A stretch of 64,000 nucleotides of DNA from Cloacibacterium rupense (lineage in GTDB: Bacteria > Bacteroidota > Bacteroidia > Flavobacteriales > Weeksellaceae). The position numbers and the translations under genes are program-made. Where the stretch lies: NCBI RefSeq assembly GCF_014645495.1, contig NZ_BMLV01000005.1:182578-246577 (forward strand), written 5' to 3'. The notes under the pieces are model-generated. The model was not told the origin of the DNA, ran no database searches, and saw only the letters and a list, made by a program, of their open reading frames with translations. Below are positions 18,666 to 27,804 of this stretch, one piece after another (the first letter of the stretch is position 1; the number at the start of each line of letters is the position of its first letter).

Positions 18666-18863
18666 ATGATTTCATCACTTGTTATACTAAATTTGTCTTG
18701 GCAACATATCCTTATTGTAGCCATTATATTAGTTCTATTATTCGGAGGTAAAAAAATTCCTGAACTCATGAGAGGAGTTGGAAGCGGAATTAAAGAATTT
18801 AAAGACGCTGTAAAAGAAGAAGACAAAAAACCAGAAGATCCTAACAAATCTGAAAACAACTAA
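18666..18863 (+). CDS. tatA: Twin-arginine translocase subunit TatA/TatE family
   Basis: Small membrane protein of 65 residues: one N-terminal transmembrane helix (about 12-27), the hinge FGGKKIPELMRGVG, an amphipathic helix (IKEFKDAVKEE) and a charged tail. This is the TatA layout; TatA oligomers form the pore that passes folded proteins across the inner membrane. tatC is not in the window. The next gene starts three bases after the stop. Confidence 0.95.
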   Translation: MISSLVILNLSWQHILIVAIILVLLFGGKKIPELMRGVGSGIKEFKDAVKEEDKKPEDPNKSENN

Positions 18864-18865
18864 TT

Positions 18866-19477
18866 ATGTCTTTTACATCTACAGCTTGGGATATCTTCAG
18901 CAAATCTGTTGAAGATTATCATAATAATGACGACATAGATTTCCCTATAAATAATCCTTACGAAAAAGGTAGTTTGGAACAACTTTTGTATGCTAAGAAT
19001 TGGATTGACACTGTGCAATGGCATCTAGAAGACATCATAAGAGATGAAAATATAGATCCTGTAGATGCGCTTAAACTTAAAAGAAGAATAGATGCGTCTA
19101 ATCAGCAGAGAACAGATTTAGTAGAGTATATAGACAGTTGGTTTCTCCAAAAATACCAAAATATCACTCCTAAACCTGATGCTAAAATCAATACAGAAAC
19201 CGTAGCTTGGGCTATTGATAGACTTTCTATATTAGTTTTAAAAGTTTACCATATGAACCAAGAAGCTACCAGAGAATCTGCTTCTGATGAGCATAGAGCA
19301 AAATGTACAGAAAAACTAAATGTACTCTTGGAACAAAAAAATGACCTAAGCCAAGGGATAGATTTTTTATTAGAAGAAATAGAAAAAGGAAATGTTAAGA
19401 TTAAAACGTACAAACAAATGAAAATGTACAATGACGAAAGCCTTAACCCTGTACTTTATCAAAAATCAAAAAATTAA
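18866..19477 (+). CDS. DUF4254 domain protein
   Basis: Soluble, mostly helical protein of 203 residues without a signal peptide. The sequence (FTSTAWDIFSKSVEDYH, NPYEKGSLEQLLYAKNWIDT, RRIDASNQQRTDLVE) matches what I recall of DUF4254, a Bacteroidetes family of unknown function. The gene lies two bases after tatA, and its stop shares one base with the start of a small lipoprotein gene, so the three are one unit. Function unknown. Confidence 0.75.
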   Translation: MSFTSTAWDIFSKSVEDYHNNDDIDFPINNPYEKGSLEQLLYAKNWIDTVQWHLEDIIRDENIDPVDALKLKRRIDASNQQRTDLVEYIDSWFLQKYQNITPKPDAKINTETVAWAIDRLSILVLKVYHMNQEATRESASDEHRAKCTEKLNVLLEQKNDLSQGIDFLLEEIEKGNVKIKTYKQMKMYNDESLNPVLYQKSKN

Positions 19478-19923
19478 TGAGGAAATATATAAGTTTAATC
19501 GTTATTTCTATTCTATGGACATCTTGTTCTGTAGAAAAATTAAACTTATCTCCTTTGTCTAATAGCTTAACTAGCAATCAATCTGTTTATACTATTTCTA
19601 GTAAAACTTCTGAATCTATTAATACAATCAATTACACATCAGAACTTTCAAATTTATTATCAGAATTCCCTATTTTTAGTAATAAAACCATGAATGCTGA
19701 AATATACAAACTGAAACTTCATATCACTGATTACTTATATGCCATCAAGCAAAAAGATTTTATCAGTAAAAATGATGCCTATGAATTGTATAAAAAAACC
19801 TTTGTTAACATACAAAAGACTAAAGACGTACTACCAGAAGATGAAAAAGAACTACTTAATAGATTTATGGCAAAGGTAAAAACAAGTGTTTCTCTAATAG
19901 AGTCTGAAAAAATCACAGAATAA
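19477..19923 (+). CDS. Small lipoprotein of unknown function
   Basis: Protein of 148 residues with a short lipoprotein signal (lipobox WTSC, Cys17). The remainder is polar and helical in its second half. I do not recognise a family. The start overlaps the DUF4254 stop by one base (TAATG) and ribA follows after 12 bases. Confidence 0.7.
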   Translation: MRKYISLIVISILWTSCSVEKLNLSPLSNSLTSNQSVYTISSKTSESINTINYTSELSNLLSEFPIFSNKTMNAEIYKLKLHITDYLYAIKQKDFISKNDAYELYKKTFVNIQKTKDVLPEDEKELLNRFMAKVKTSVSLIESEKITE

Positions 19924-19935
19924 CACATCAAAAAA

Positions 19936-20541
19936 ATGGTAAAAATTCAAGCGGAAGCCAATGTACCTACAGATTATGGCAACTTCCGAATGATTGCTTT
20001 TTCTGAAAATGATAATGACTGGATGCCGCATATGGCTTTAGTCGCAGAAAATACAGACTTTTCTGAGCCTGTGAATGTACGTTTCCATTCTGAATGTATT
20101 ACTGGTGAAGTTTTTCATTCTAGAAAATGTGAATGTGGCCAGCAATTAGATTCTGCTCTCAAATACACTCACGAAAATGGGGGAATTATTGTATATCTCC
20201 GCCAAGAAGGTAGAAATATAGGAATCATAAATAAACTAAAAGCTTACGCTTTGCAAGAAAAAGGATTAGATACAGTAGAAGCAAATCTACAACTGGGGCT
20301 TCCTGCTGATGATAGAGACTTCAATGTAGCTATTGATATTCTTAAAATTTTGGGCGTAAAAGAAATTAATCTTCTGACCAATAATCCTGAGAAAATAAAA
20401 TTTGTAGAAAACAGCGAAATTCACCTTAACCTAAGAATCCCTCTACAGATAAAAGCCAACGAAAATAGCAAAGAGTATCTAAAAACCAAGAAAAACTATT
20501 TCGGACATCTCTTAGAAGACGACGAAAAAGATTCAAAATAA
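19936..20541 (+). CDS. ribA: GTP cyclohydrolase II
   Basis: Stand-alone RibA of 201 residues that opens the GTP ring to start riboflavin synthesis. Zinc ligands are seen in HSECITGEVFHSRKCECG (three Cys). The catalytic and GTP-binding segments include YLRQEGRNIGI, NLQLGLPADDRDF and NNPEK. In many bacteria this domain is fused to RibB; here it is separate. Last gene of the tatA unit, with a strong terminator two bases after its stop. No FMN riboswitch is visible upstream. Confidence 0.95.
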   Translation: MVKIQAEANVPTDYGNFRMIAFSENDNDWMPHMALVAENTDFSEPVNVRFHSECITGEVFHSRKCECGQQLDSALKYTHENGGIIVYLRQEGRNIGIINKLKAYALQEKGLDTVEANLQLGLPADDRDFNVAIDILKILGVKEINLLTNNPEKIKFVENSEIHLNLRIPLQIKANENSKEYLKTKKNYFGHLLEDDEKDSK

Positions 20542-20542
20542 C

Positions 20543-20575
20543 AAAACGCTTTGATTTTTTCAAAGCGTTTTGTTC
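20543..20575 (+). terminator. Terminator after ribA
   Basis: An 11-bp perfect stem (20543-20553 with 20561-20571) with a seven-base loop, placed directly between the convergent ribA and deoD genes. Confidence 0.85.
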
Positions 20576-20595
20576 ATGTCATTTATAGAAAACGA

Positions 20596-21303
20596 CTACA
20601 GTTTTATAGCTGATTCTAGAGCTAATTCTATCATTGGTTTCAGAGCACGTTCTCTTTCATCAGCAGAAATTTGCTCATGCGTAGGAATTATATCAGAAAC
20701 GGTGAGAATAGTAGCAGCGTTTTTACCTAAATGCTTAGCATTTGCAAAAAGAGCAAAAGCTTCCATTTCTACAGCCAAACAATTATATTTTTCTGCAACA
20801 GCAGGAATTCCTGCATCTTTTCTGTAAAAAATATCACTAGTATGGATATTCGTAGCTTTTGCATTGATGGAAAGTGACGAAGCAGTTTCATTAATCACCT
20901 CGAAAGCATTTCCTTGATGCGGAATTAATTCTCCCTCAATTCCCCATGCAAACTGAGCATAAGTACTTTCGCTTGCAGAATTTTCTACATTTAGCAAATC
21001 AAATAATTTCAAATCTGTAGTATATGCACCACAAGTTCCTATTCTAATAATGGTATCTACATCATACTCTGTAAACAATTCATAAGAATAAATCCCAATA
21101 CTTGGCACTCCCATTCCACTAGCTCCAACAGTAATTTCTTTGCCTTTGTACAATCCTGTAAAATAAAAAATTCCTCTGGTTTGGCTCACCAATTTTACAT
21201 CGGTCAAAAAATTTTCGGCGATATATTTCGCTCTTAAAGGATCTCCTGGCTGGAGAACCACTTTTGCAATTTCTCCTTTTTTAGCACTAATGTGTACGCT
21301 CAT
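20596..21303 (-). CDS. deoD: Purine-nucleoside phosphorylase, DeoD type
   Basis: Hexameric-type PNP of 235 residues that splits purine (deoxy)nucleosides with phosphate for salvage. Seen: PGDPLRAKYIAENFL near the N-terminus (phosphate site), the GASGMGVPSIGIYSYEL motif of the family, RIGTCGAY, AVEMEAFALF (nucleoside binding) and SDIIP. Length is normal. Monocistronic, between two terminators. Confidence 0.95.
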   Translation of the reverse strand: MSVHISAKKGEIAKVVLQPGDPLRAKYIAENFLTDVKLVSQTRGIFYFTGLYKGKEITVGASGMGVPSIGIYSYELFTEYDVDTIIRIGTCGAYTTDLKLFDLLNVENSASESTYAQFAWGIEGELIPHQGNAFEVINETASSLSINAKATNIHTSDIFYRKDAGIPAVAEKYNCLAVEMEAFALFANAKHLGKNAATILTVSDIIPTHEQISADERERALKPMIELALESAIKL

Positions 21304-21325
21304 ATTTTTAAAAATTAAAGGATAA

Positions 21326-21333
21326 CAAAGATA
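21326..21333 (-). promoter_or_regulatory. -7 promoter element for deoD
   Basis: TATCTTTG on the minus strand, 22 bases before the start codon of deoD. Confidence 0.5.
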
Positions 21334-21365
21334 AGAACTTTTAAACTCCTATTAGAAATACTTTT

Positions 21366-21407
21366 CAAAATAAAAATTCCCGACAAGAATAACTTTGTTG
21401 GGAATTT
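21366..21407 (-). terminator. Terminator of the 21.4-kb lipoprotein gene
   Basis: A stem of about 13 bp (21374-21386 with 21395-21407, one G-T pair) followed on the minus strand by a T-rich run. It lies 28 bases after the lipoprotein stop. Confidence 0.8.
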
Positions 21408-21434
21408 CATTTTATAATGGGTTTTTAAGGAGTT

Positions 21435-21944
21435 CTATTTTGGCTCTTTTAGATTGTAGTATTTAACTACAGCATTATAATCTTCGTAATTTACTTTATT
21501 TGCAGTTTTGCTAGTCCTAGAAGCTGGGACCAAAACAATTCTAAAAGTCTGATTGTTGAGATATGCATTTTTTTCATCAGATGACATCGTTGCTTGATCG
21601 AAATTAGCTTCTGTATATATTTCTACCCTACTAGCATCAAACAAAAAATTGTAATCTAGCTCTCTTGCTCCACTCAAGAAATATGTTTTGGGAACCAACT
21701 GCCAAACTGGTGAAGAACCACTATTAGAATTATAATTTCTATAAACCAAAACCACATCAGAATTTGCAATACTTATAGATTGGTTTAAGGTGTAATTATT
21801 TCCACTGGTAAAAGTACCAGTCACATCTTTCATTACAGGATACGTATCATTATCTTCTACAAGTACAGTATCTGTTCTTTCGCAACTCATCATAAACAAT
21901 CCTCCTAAAACAGCAAGAATCATTAAAGTAAAATATTTTTTCAT
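21435..21944 (-). CDS. Lipoprotein of unknown function
   Basis: Protein of 169 residues with a clear lipoprotein signal (lipobox MMSC, Cys about residue 20) and a beta-rich body. It resembles uncharacterised Chryseobacterium lipoproteins that I cannot name. No catalytic motif seen. Single gene. Confidence 0.75.
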   Translation of the reverse strand: MKKYFTLMILAVLGGLFMMSCERTDTVLVEDNDTYPVMKDVTGTFTSGNNYTLNQSISIANSDVVLVYRNYNSNSGSSPVWQLVPKTYFLSGARELDYNFLFDASRVEIYTEANFDQATMSSDEKNAYLNNQTFRIVLVPASRTSKTANKVNYEDYNAVVKYYNLKEPK

Positions 21945-22093
21945 ATTGTTAAATTTTGTAAGGTTATACTTTTCTATTCCAACTTACGTGCCAATTTTTA
22001 TTTAATAATTGTTTTTGATATTTTTTTAATAACCCATAAAACAAAATTTTTAGAAATAATTGAGATACATTAGCAATCACAAAAACATATTTG

Positions 22094-22101
22094 TATTTTT
22101 G
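22094..22101 (+). promoter_or_regulatory. -7 promoter element for the GH3 gene
   Basis: TATTTTTG ends 18 bases before the ATG at 22120. It lies inside the longer possible reading frame that begins with TTG at 22060, which supports the shorter start. Confidence 0.55.
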
Positions 22102-22119
22102 TTGAATAACATTGCTTTT

Positions 22120-23805
22120 ATGAAATTCATCAAAAATATATTTTCTTACATCCTCATCTTATTTTTCGCTAACGTTTCAGCACAGTATTTCCCGAAAAAT
22201 GGAAACAAAAAGCTCAACCAAAAAGCCGAAAAATATGCAGATTCTATCTATCAGCAATTGTCTTTAGACGAAAAAATTGGACAGCTATACATTGTAGCTT
22301 TGTACAATAACCGAGGCGAAGAAGAAATTCAGAAAATTAGAAATCTGGTTGAAAAAGAAAAAATTGGAGGATTGATTCTAATGCAAGATGATCCCGAAAA
22401 ACACATCACTCTACTCAATGAATTTCAAGCGATGTCTAGAGTTAAAATGATGATTGGCATCGATGGAGAATGGGGACTTTTCCAGAGGTTTCCAGCGGCT
22501 CATAAATTTCCTTGGGCCATGACTTTAGGCGCTATTCAAGACAATTCATTAATCTATGAAATGACATCTAAAATAGCCCAAGATTGCAAAAAAATGGGCA
22601 TTTATTGGGATTTTGCGCCAGTTGTAGATGTGAATACCAATCCTGAAAATCCTATTATTGGCAACAGAAGTTTTGGCTCAGATGTCAATAATGTTATTGC
22701 TAAAGCTTTAGCTTATGCACAAGGTTTGCAAGACAATGGCGTTCTCGCTTCTATGAAACATTTCCCAGGACATGGAGACACCAATACAGATTCCCATTTA
22801 GATTTACCCGTAGTTTCTCATAATTTAGCAAGGTTAAATAATGTAGAATTAGCGCCATTTAAAGAACTTTTGGATAAAAAAATTGGCGGGGTTATGGTGG
22901 CGCATTTATATGTTCCTACTCTTGAAAAAAAATCAGGAGTTCCTGCTTCTGTTTCTTATGAAATCATCACCAATTTACTCAAAAACACTTATCATTACAA
23001 CGGTTTAATAATTACCGATGCTTTGAATATGAATGCAGTTGCGAAGAAGTTTCCTGCGGGTGAATTAGATTTGAGGGCTTTCAAAGCGGGAAATGACATC
23101 ATGCTTTTTTCACAAGACGTTCCGAACGGAAAAGCGTTGATAAAATCAGCAATAGAAAAAGGTGAAATCTCCGAAAATCGTTTGGCAGAAAGTGTAAAGA
23201 AAATTTTGAAAACCAAATTTTTACTTGGACTTCAAGATTTAAAACCTATTAATCCTCAAAACATTAAAGAAGATTTAAACAACGCATCGCACGCCGAAAT
23301 TTCAGAAAAATTATATGCCAATGCAATTACTTTGTTGAAAGACGAAAAAAATCTTTTGCCTTTAAGTTGTAGTAAAACCTATTATTACCTTCCATTAGAA
23401 GAAGCTCCATTCCAGACTTTTGTAGAAAATTTAAATTTCGGAACAACCCTTAACTTAATTTCAAAAGAAGAAATTTCTCTAATTCCTGAAAATTCTACAG
23501 TAATTGTTGGGCTTCATAAGGACAATTCTACAGCGTATAAACCTTATAAAATTTCTCTAGAAAGTAAAAATATTTTAACAGAATTAAGCAAAAAACAAAA
23601 CGTAATTTTAAATGTTTTTGGTTCGCCTTACGCTTTGAAAGATATTGATATCACTAAAATTTCTACGGTTTTGGCAAGTTATGAAAACAATGATTTATCG
23701 ATGAAAGCGTCTGCAAAAGCGCTTTTAGGAAAAACAAAAATTTCTGGAAAATTGCCTGTAATTGTCAATGAAAATTTAAAAGCAGGGAGCGGAATTGAGA
23801 AATAA
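22120..23805 (+). CDS. Glycoside hydrolase family 3, NagZ-type beta-N-acetylhexosaminidase
   Basis: Secreted GH3 enzyme of 561 residues. The start at 22120 gives a proper signal peptide (MKFIKNIFSYILILFFANVSAQ is the N-terminal segment in meaning, cleaved near Ala-Gln); the upstream TTG would put a promoter element inside the gene. The signature KHFPGHGDTNTDSHLDLP holds the Asp-His dyad of the N-acetylglucosaminidase branch, and ITDALNM holds the nucleophile Asp. A shorter C-terminal domain follows. It may act on murein or other GlcNAc glycans in the periplasm or at the cell surface. Not in an evident operon. Confidence 0.88.
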   Translation: MKFIKNIFSYILILFFANVSAQYFPKNGNKKLNQKAEKYADSIYQQLSLDEKIGQLYIVALYNNRGEEEIQKIRNLVEKEKIGGLILMQDDPEKHITLLNEFQAMSRVKMMIGIDGEWGLFQRFPAAHKFPWAMTLGAIQDNSLIYEMTSKIAQDCKKMGIYWDFAPVVDVNTNPENPIIGNRSFGSDVNNVIAKALAYAQGLQDNGVLASMKHFPGHGDTNTDSHLDLPVVSHNLARLNNVELAPFKELLDKKIGGVMVAHLYVPTLEKKSGVPASVSYEIITNLLKNTYHYNGLIITDALNMNAVAKKFPAGELDLRAFKAGNDIMLFSQDVPNGKALIKSAIEKGEISENRLAESVKKILKTKFLLGLQDLKPINPQNIKEDLNNASHAEISEKLYANAITLLKDEKNLLPLSCSKTYYYLPLEEAPFQTFVENLNFGTTLNLISKEEISLIPENSTVIVGLHKDNSTAYKPYKISLESKNILTELSKKQNVILNVFGSPYALKDIDITKISTVLASYENNDLSMKASAKALLGKTKISGKLPVIVNENLKAGSGIEK

Positions 23806-23844
23806 TTTAACAACAAAAGAAAAACTTATATTTAAAACGCCATC

Positions 23845-23960
23845 TTTGTCATTCCGAAGAAATCTAAATAATTTTGTAGAGATGCTTCAGCATGACAAAC
23901 AAACCATAAAAATTATAATTTAAAAACAGAAACGAATAACTTCGTTTCACTCGCAATAAT
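23845..23960. repeat. Degenerate intergenic repeat before bshA
   Basis: The gap holds a GTCATTCCGAAGAAATCT segment (about 23848-23865), AGATGCTTCAGCATGAC (about 23879-23895) and AACTTCGTTTCACTCGCAAT near 23938-23957. These resemble the widespread GTCATTGCGAGGAACGAAGCAATC intergenic repeat. The last piece runs to the bshA start codon. Confidence 0.55.
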
Positions 23961-25100
23961 ATGAAAATAGGAATCCTTTGTTACCCAACATACGGTGGTA
24001 GCGGAATTGTAGCCACCGAACTCGGAATGTCTCTTGCCAAAAAAGGGTATGAAGTACACTTCATATCTTCTGAATTGCCCGCAAGATTAGACATGACAGA
24101 CCCTAACATTTTCTTTCATAAGGTAAATGTACAAACGTATCCTTTATTTAAACACCAACCGTTTGACATTGCACTTTCATCCACCATTTATCAAGTGGTG
24201 AAATTGTATAAATTAGATATTTTACACGCACATTACGCCATTCCTTATGCTTATGCTGCGTTTTTTGCTAAACAAATGTTAAAAGAAGAAAACGCTGATA
24301 TTCCGTTAGTTACCACACTTCACGGAACAGATATTACTTTAGTGGGGCAACACCCAAGTTACAAACACGCCGTAGAGTTTTCTATCAATCATTCTGATAA
24401 AATAACTACCGTTTCAGAAAGTTTGAAGCGTGATACTTTAAAATTTTTTCAAATTACAAAAGAAATAGAAGTCATCACCAATTTTATAGACAACAAAGAA
24501 TTTGAAGACTTGCCTTGTTGCGAAAGACATCATTTTGCTGCACCTGACGAAAAAATTCTAATACACGTTTCCAATCTACGACCAGTAAAGAGAATTCAAG
24601 ATGTTTTAGATATTTTCAAAAAAGTAGAAAAATCAGTAAAATCTAAACTTCTAATTTTAGGTGATGGTCCAGATGTAGAATTAGTTCACGAGTTCATCAA
24701 TAAAAACCCAGAACTCATCAATAAAATAAAATTACTGGGAAAAGTTGACAACTTATACCAAATTTTAAAGTTTGCAGATGTCTTTTTGTTACCTTCCGAA
24801 CAAGAAAGTTTTGGTTTGGCAGCCTTAGAAGCTATGGCCGCAGAAACTCCCGTTATTTCGAGTAATGCAGGCGGAATTCCGGAAGTAAATGTACAAGGTG
24901 AAACCGGATTTTTGGCCGAAGTTGGCAATGTAGAAGCCATGGCGAGTTATGCCATAAAATTGCTTTCAGACAATAAATTGTTGGCTCAAATCAAGAAAAA
25001 TGCAAAGGCCAGAGCTTTAGAATTTGACTTGGTTAATATACTTCCTATCTATGAAAAAATGTATGAAGAAACGCTAGAAAAATTCCATGCAATAAGTTGA
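23961..25100 (+). CDS. bshA: N-acetyl-alpha-D-glucosaminyl L-malate synthase
   Basis: GT4 glycosyltransferase of 379 residues that joins GlcNAc from UDP-GlcNAc to L-malate, the first step of bacillithiol synthesis in the cytosol. The N-terminus (MKIGILCYPTYGGSGIVATELG) and internal blocks (LHGTDITLVG, SNLRPVKRIQDV, EQESFGLAALEAMA) follow BshA closely. Other bacillithiol genes (bshB, bshC) are not in the window. A dispersed repeat abuts its start codon. Confidence 0.92.
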   Translation: MKIGILCYPTYGGSGIVATELGMSLAKKGYEVHFISSELPARLDMTDPNIFFHKVNVQTYPLFKHQPFDIALSSTIYQVVKLYKLDILHAHYAIPYAYAAFFAKQMLKEENADIPLVTTLHGTDITLVGQHPSYKHAVEFSINHSDKITTVSESLKRDTLKFFQITKEIEVITNFIDNKEFEDLPCCERHHFAAPDEKILIHVSNLRPVKRIQDVLDIFKKVEKSVKSKLLILGDGPDVELVHEFINKNPELINKIKLLGKVDNLYQILKFADVFLLPSEQESFGLAALEAMAAETPVISSNAGGIPEVNVQGETGFLAEVGNVEAMASYAIKLLSDNKLLAQIKKNAKARALEFDLVNILPIYEKMYEETLEKFHAIS

Positions 25101-25171
25101 AAATTTCAATTTCGAAGTTGATAAGGCTTTAAAAATCAATATCATTGCGTGAAATAAAAAACTAACTAACC

Positions 25172-26431
25172 ATGAACGAAAATTTACTCCAATATTTGTG
25201 GAAATATAAAATATTTTCAAAATTTGACTTTAAAGATTCTGAAGGTAATCCTTTGGAAATTCTAGATTTTGGCAAGTTTAATAAGAATTCTGGCCCTGAT
25301 TTTTCATTGGCAAAAATTAAAACTAAAAACATCACATTAGCGGGAAATATAGAAATTCACGTGAAATCTTCGGATTGGTATTTTCATCATCACAACACGC
25401 AAAAAGATTATCAATCTGTGATTCTACATGCTGTCTATTTCAATGATGTAGATGTTTTGGAGCTTAAAAATGCTGGAATTCCCACATTGGAACTGAAAGA
25501 TTATATTGATGATAAAATTTTAGCAAAATACCAATCTTTAGAAAATCATTTTGAATTCATCCCTTGTGAAAGTATTTTTGAGCCCAATAAAATTCCTTTT
25601 CTTTTTTCTGAAGAAACTTTGCTTAAAAAACTAGATGAAAAATCTATAGAAATTGAAAATCTACTCGCCAAATCTAAGAATAACTACGAATCGGTTTTGT
25701 TTCAAAAACTGGCCTATAGTTTTGGATTGAAAGTAAATGCTGAAATTTATCAAAACATTACAGAAAATATTGATTTTAAAACTATTCAAAAAATTTCGCA
25801 AAATCAATTTCAATTAGAAAGTTTGCTCTTCGGGAAAGGAAATTTACTAGAAAATGAAACCGAAATCAACAAAAAATGGAAAAAAGAATTTGAATTTATA
25901 AAAACCAAATTTCACATTTCTGATCAAGTTTTTCCTGTTAAATTTTTAAGGTTAATGCCACCTTCATTTCCAACCATTCGACTTTCGCAATTGGCCAATT
26001 TGTATCATCTTCAGCCTAATTTATTTTCAAAAATCATTAATTCTAAAAATATCAAAGAATTAAAATCCTATTTTGAAAACATAAAAACTTCAGAATTTTG
26101 GGAAAACCATTATACTTTCGAGAAAAGTTCAGAAGAGAAAACCGAGAAATTTTTATCTGATGATTTCGTAGAAATACTCCTTATTAATGCAGTTTTACCA
26201 ATAATTTACACTTATTATAAAAACTTAAATCCTGAAAAAACAGAACAAGTTTTAGAATTTTATAAAAATCTAAAACCCGAAAAAAATTCGGTTATTTCTC
26301 AATGGAAAAAACGAGGCGCAAAACTGAATTCTGCGTTAGAAACACAAGCATTTCTTTTTCATCATAAACATTTTTGTTCTGAAAAAAATTGTCTAAATTG
26401 CAGTATCGGTTTCCAAATCCTTAAATCTTAA
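25172..26431 (+). CDS. DUF2851 family protein
   Basis: Soluble protein of 419 residues. The N-terminal half (GKFNKNSGPDFSLAKIK, GNIEIHVKSSDWYFHHHN) is characteristic of DUF2851, a Bacteroidetes family of unknown function; the Asp, the Glu-x-His and the clustered His residues look like a nuclease-style metal site, which is only inference. A Cys-rich tail (HFCSEKNCLNCSIG) could bind a metal. The DUF58 gene follows after five bases. Confidence 0.8.
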   Translation: MNENLLQYLWKYKIFSKFDFKDSEGNPLEILDFGKFNKNSGPDFSLAKIKTKNITLAGNIEIHVKSSDWYFHHHNTQKDYQSVILHAVYFNDVDVLELKNAGIPTLELKDYIDDKILAKYQSLENHFEFIPCESIFEPNKIPFLFSEETLLKKLDEKSIEIENLLAKSKNNYESVLFQKLAYSFGLKVNAEIYQNITENIDFKTIQKISQNQFQLESLLFGKGNLLENETEINKKWKKEFEFIKTKFHISDQVFPVKFLRLMPPSFPTIRLSQLANLYHLQPNLFSKIINSKNIKELKSYFENIKTSEFWENHYTFEKSSEEKTEKFLSDDFVEILLINAVLPIIYTYYKNLNPEKTEQVLEFYKNLKPEKNSVISQWKKRGAKLNSALETQAFLFHHKHFCSEKNCLNCSIGFQILKS

Positions 26432-26436
26432 CCATT

Positions 26437-27771
26437 TTGAAGAAAATTTTCAGGAGTTTATACCTCAACAACAGAGTTTTTTATGCCGCATTTGCAGTTG
26501 CGGTGGTTTATATTTTGGCATTTTTCTTTCCTATTTTGATGAATTTGGCTTTTGGAATGCTGATGATTTTATTACTTCTCAGTTTTGTAGATATTTTGTT
26601 GCTTTTTATCAATAGAAATCCGATAAAAGCACAAAGAATTTTACCTGAAAAATTCTCAAACGGTGATGAAAATTTCGTGAAAATTGATATTAAAAACCTT
26701 TACAGCTTTAATATTAAAACAAAAATTATCGACGAAATTCCTTTTCAGTTTCAAAAACGCGATTTTTTGATTGAAAAATTAATAGAATCTGGTAAAAATA
26801 CTTTTTTTCAATATCATCTAGAGCCGAAAGAACGCGGCGAGTATTCTTTTGGAAGTTTGAATGTGTTTGTAAGTTCGCCCATTGGCTTGATTTCCAGAAA
26901 ATTGATTTTTCAAAAAGATGAAAATCTGGCTTGTTATCCCTCATTCATTCATCTTAGAAAGTATGAATTGATGGCGCTGAATAATGAATTTATGATGGGC
27001 GGAATTAAAAAAATCCGAAGATTGGGACATACCATGGAATTTGAACAAATTAAAGAATATGTTCCCGGTGATGATGTAAGAACCATTAATTGGAAGGCCA
27101 CTTCTAAACGAAATCAACTGATGGTCAACCAATTTCAAGACGAAAAATCACAAAGAATTTATATGATTATTGATAAAGGCAGAACGATGCAAATGCCTTT
27201 CAATGGACTGAGTTTGCTGGATTATTCTATAAATTCTGCGATGGCGCTTAGTCATATTATTCTCAAAAAATCAGACAAAGCAGGGATGATGACTTTTTCT
27301 AAAAAAACAGAAAATAAAATCGCTGCTGAAAACAAAAGTGGACAGCTCAAAAAAATAGCAGAAGCTCTTTATAACATCAAAACCAATTTCTACGAAAGCG
27401 ATTTCAGCAGATTGTATCAAGATGTGAAATTCAGTATTAACCAAAGAAGTTTGATATTGCTTTTTACCAATTTTGAAACTTTAGACGCTGTAAATCGTCA
27501 AATGAAATACTTGAGAGGAATTGCCAAAAATCACCTTTTGGTAGTGGTTTTTTTTAAAAATTCTGAAGTGGCGCAATTGGTAGGGAAAAATCCTGACAAT
27601 ATGCAAGAAGTGTATGATGAGATAATTGCTGAGAAATTTGAAATGGAGAAAAAACTCATCATTCAAGAACTCAGAAAACACGGTATTTATTCTATTTATA
27701 CTCTTCCAGAAAATTTGAATATCGAAGTCATCAACAAATATTTAGAAATAAAAGCGAGAGGAATTTTGTAA
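26437..27771 (+). CDS. DUF58 domain membrane protein
   Basis: Protein of 444 residues with two N-terminal transmembrane helices (about 15-55) followed by a cytosolic or periplasmic domain containing the DUF58 hallmark GDDVRTINWKATSK (around residue 208) and a VWA-like segment (MIIDKGRTM). DUF58 proteins usually occur with MoxR ATPases and VWA/BatA proteins; those partners are not here. The start is TTG at 26437, five bases after the DUF2851 stop. A terminator hairpin overlaps its last codons. Confidence 0.85.
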   Translation: MKKIFRSLYLNNRVFYAAFAVAVVYILAFFFPILMNLAFGMLMILLLLSFVDILLLFINRNPIKAQRILPEKFSNGDENFVKIDIKNLYSFNIKTKIIDEIPFQFQKRDFLIEKLIESGKNTFFQYHLEPKERGEYSFGSLNVFVSSPIGLISRKLIFQKDENLACYPSFIHLRKYELMALNNEFMMGGIKKIRRLGHTMEFEQIKEYVPGDDVRTINWKATSKRNQLMVNQFQDEKSQRIYMIIDKGRTMQMPFNGLSLLDYSINSAMALSHIILKKSDKAGMMTFSKKTENKIAAENKSGQLKKIAEALYNIKTNFYESDFSRLYQDVKFSINQRSLILLFTNFETLDAVNRQMKYLRGIAKNHLLVVVFFKNSEVAQLVGKNPDNMQEVYDEIIAEKFEMEKKLIIQELRKHGIYSIYTLPENLNIEVINKYLEIKARGIL

Positions 27772-27790
27772 ACCTCTCGCTTCGTTTTTA
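27754..27790 (+). terminator. Terminator overlapping the DUF58 stop codon
   Basis: An 8-bp perfect stem, GCGAGAGG at 27754-27761 with CCTCTCGC at 27773-27780. The stop codon sits in the loop, and a T-rich run follows. Confidence 0.8.
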
Positions 27791-27804
27791 GATACGTAAT
27801 TCTA

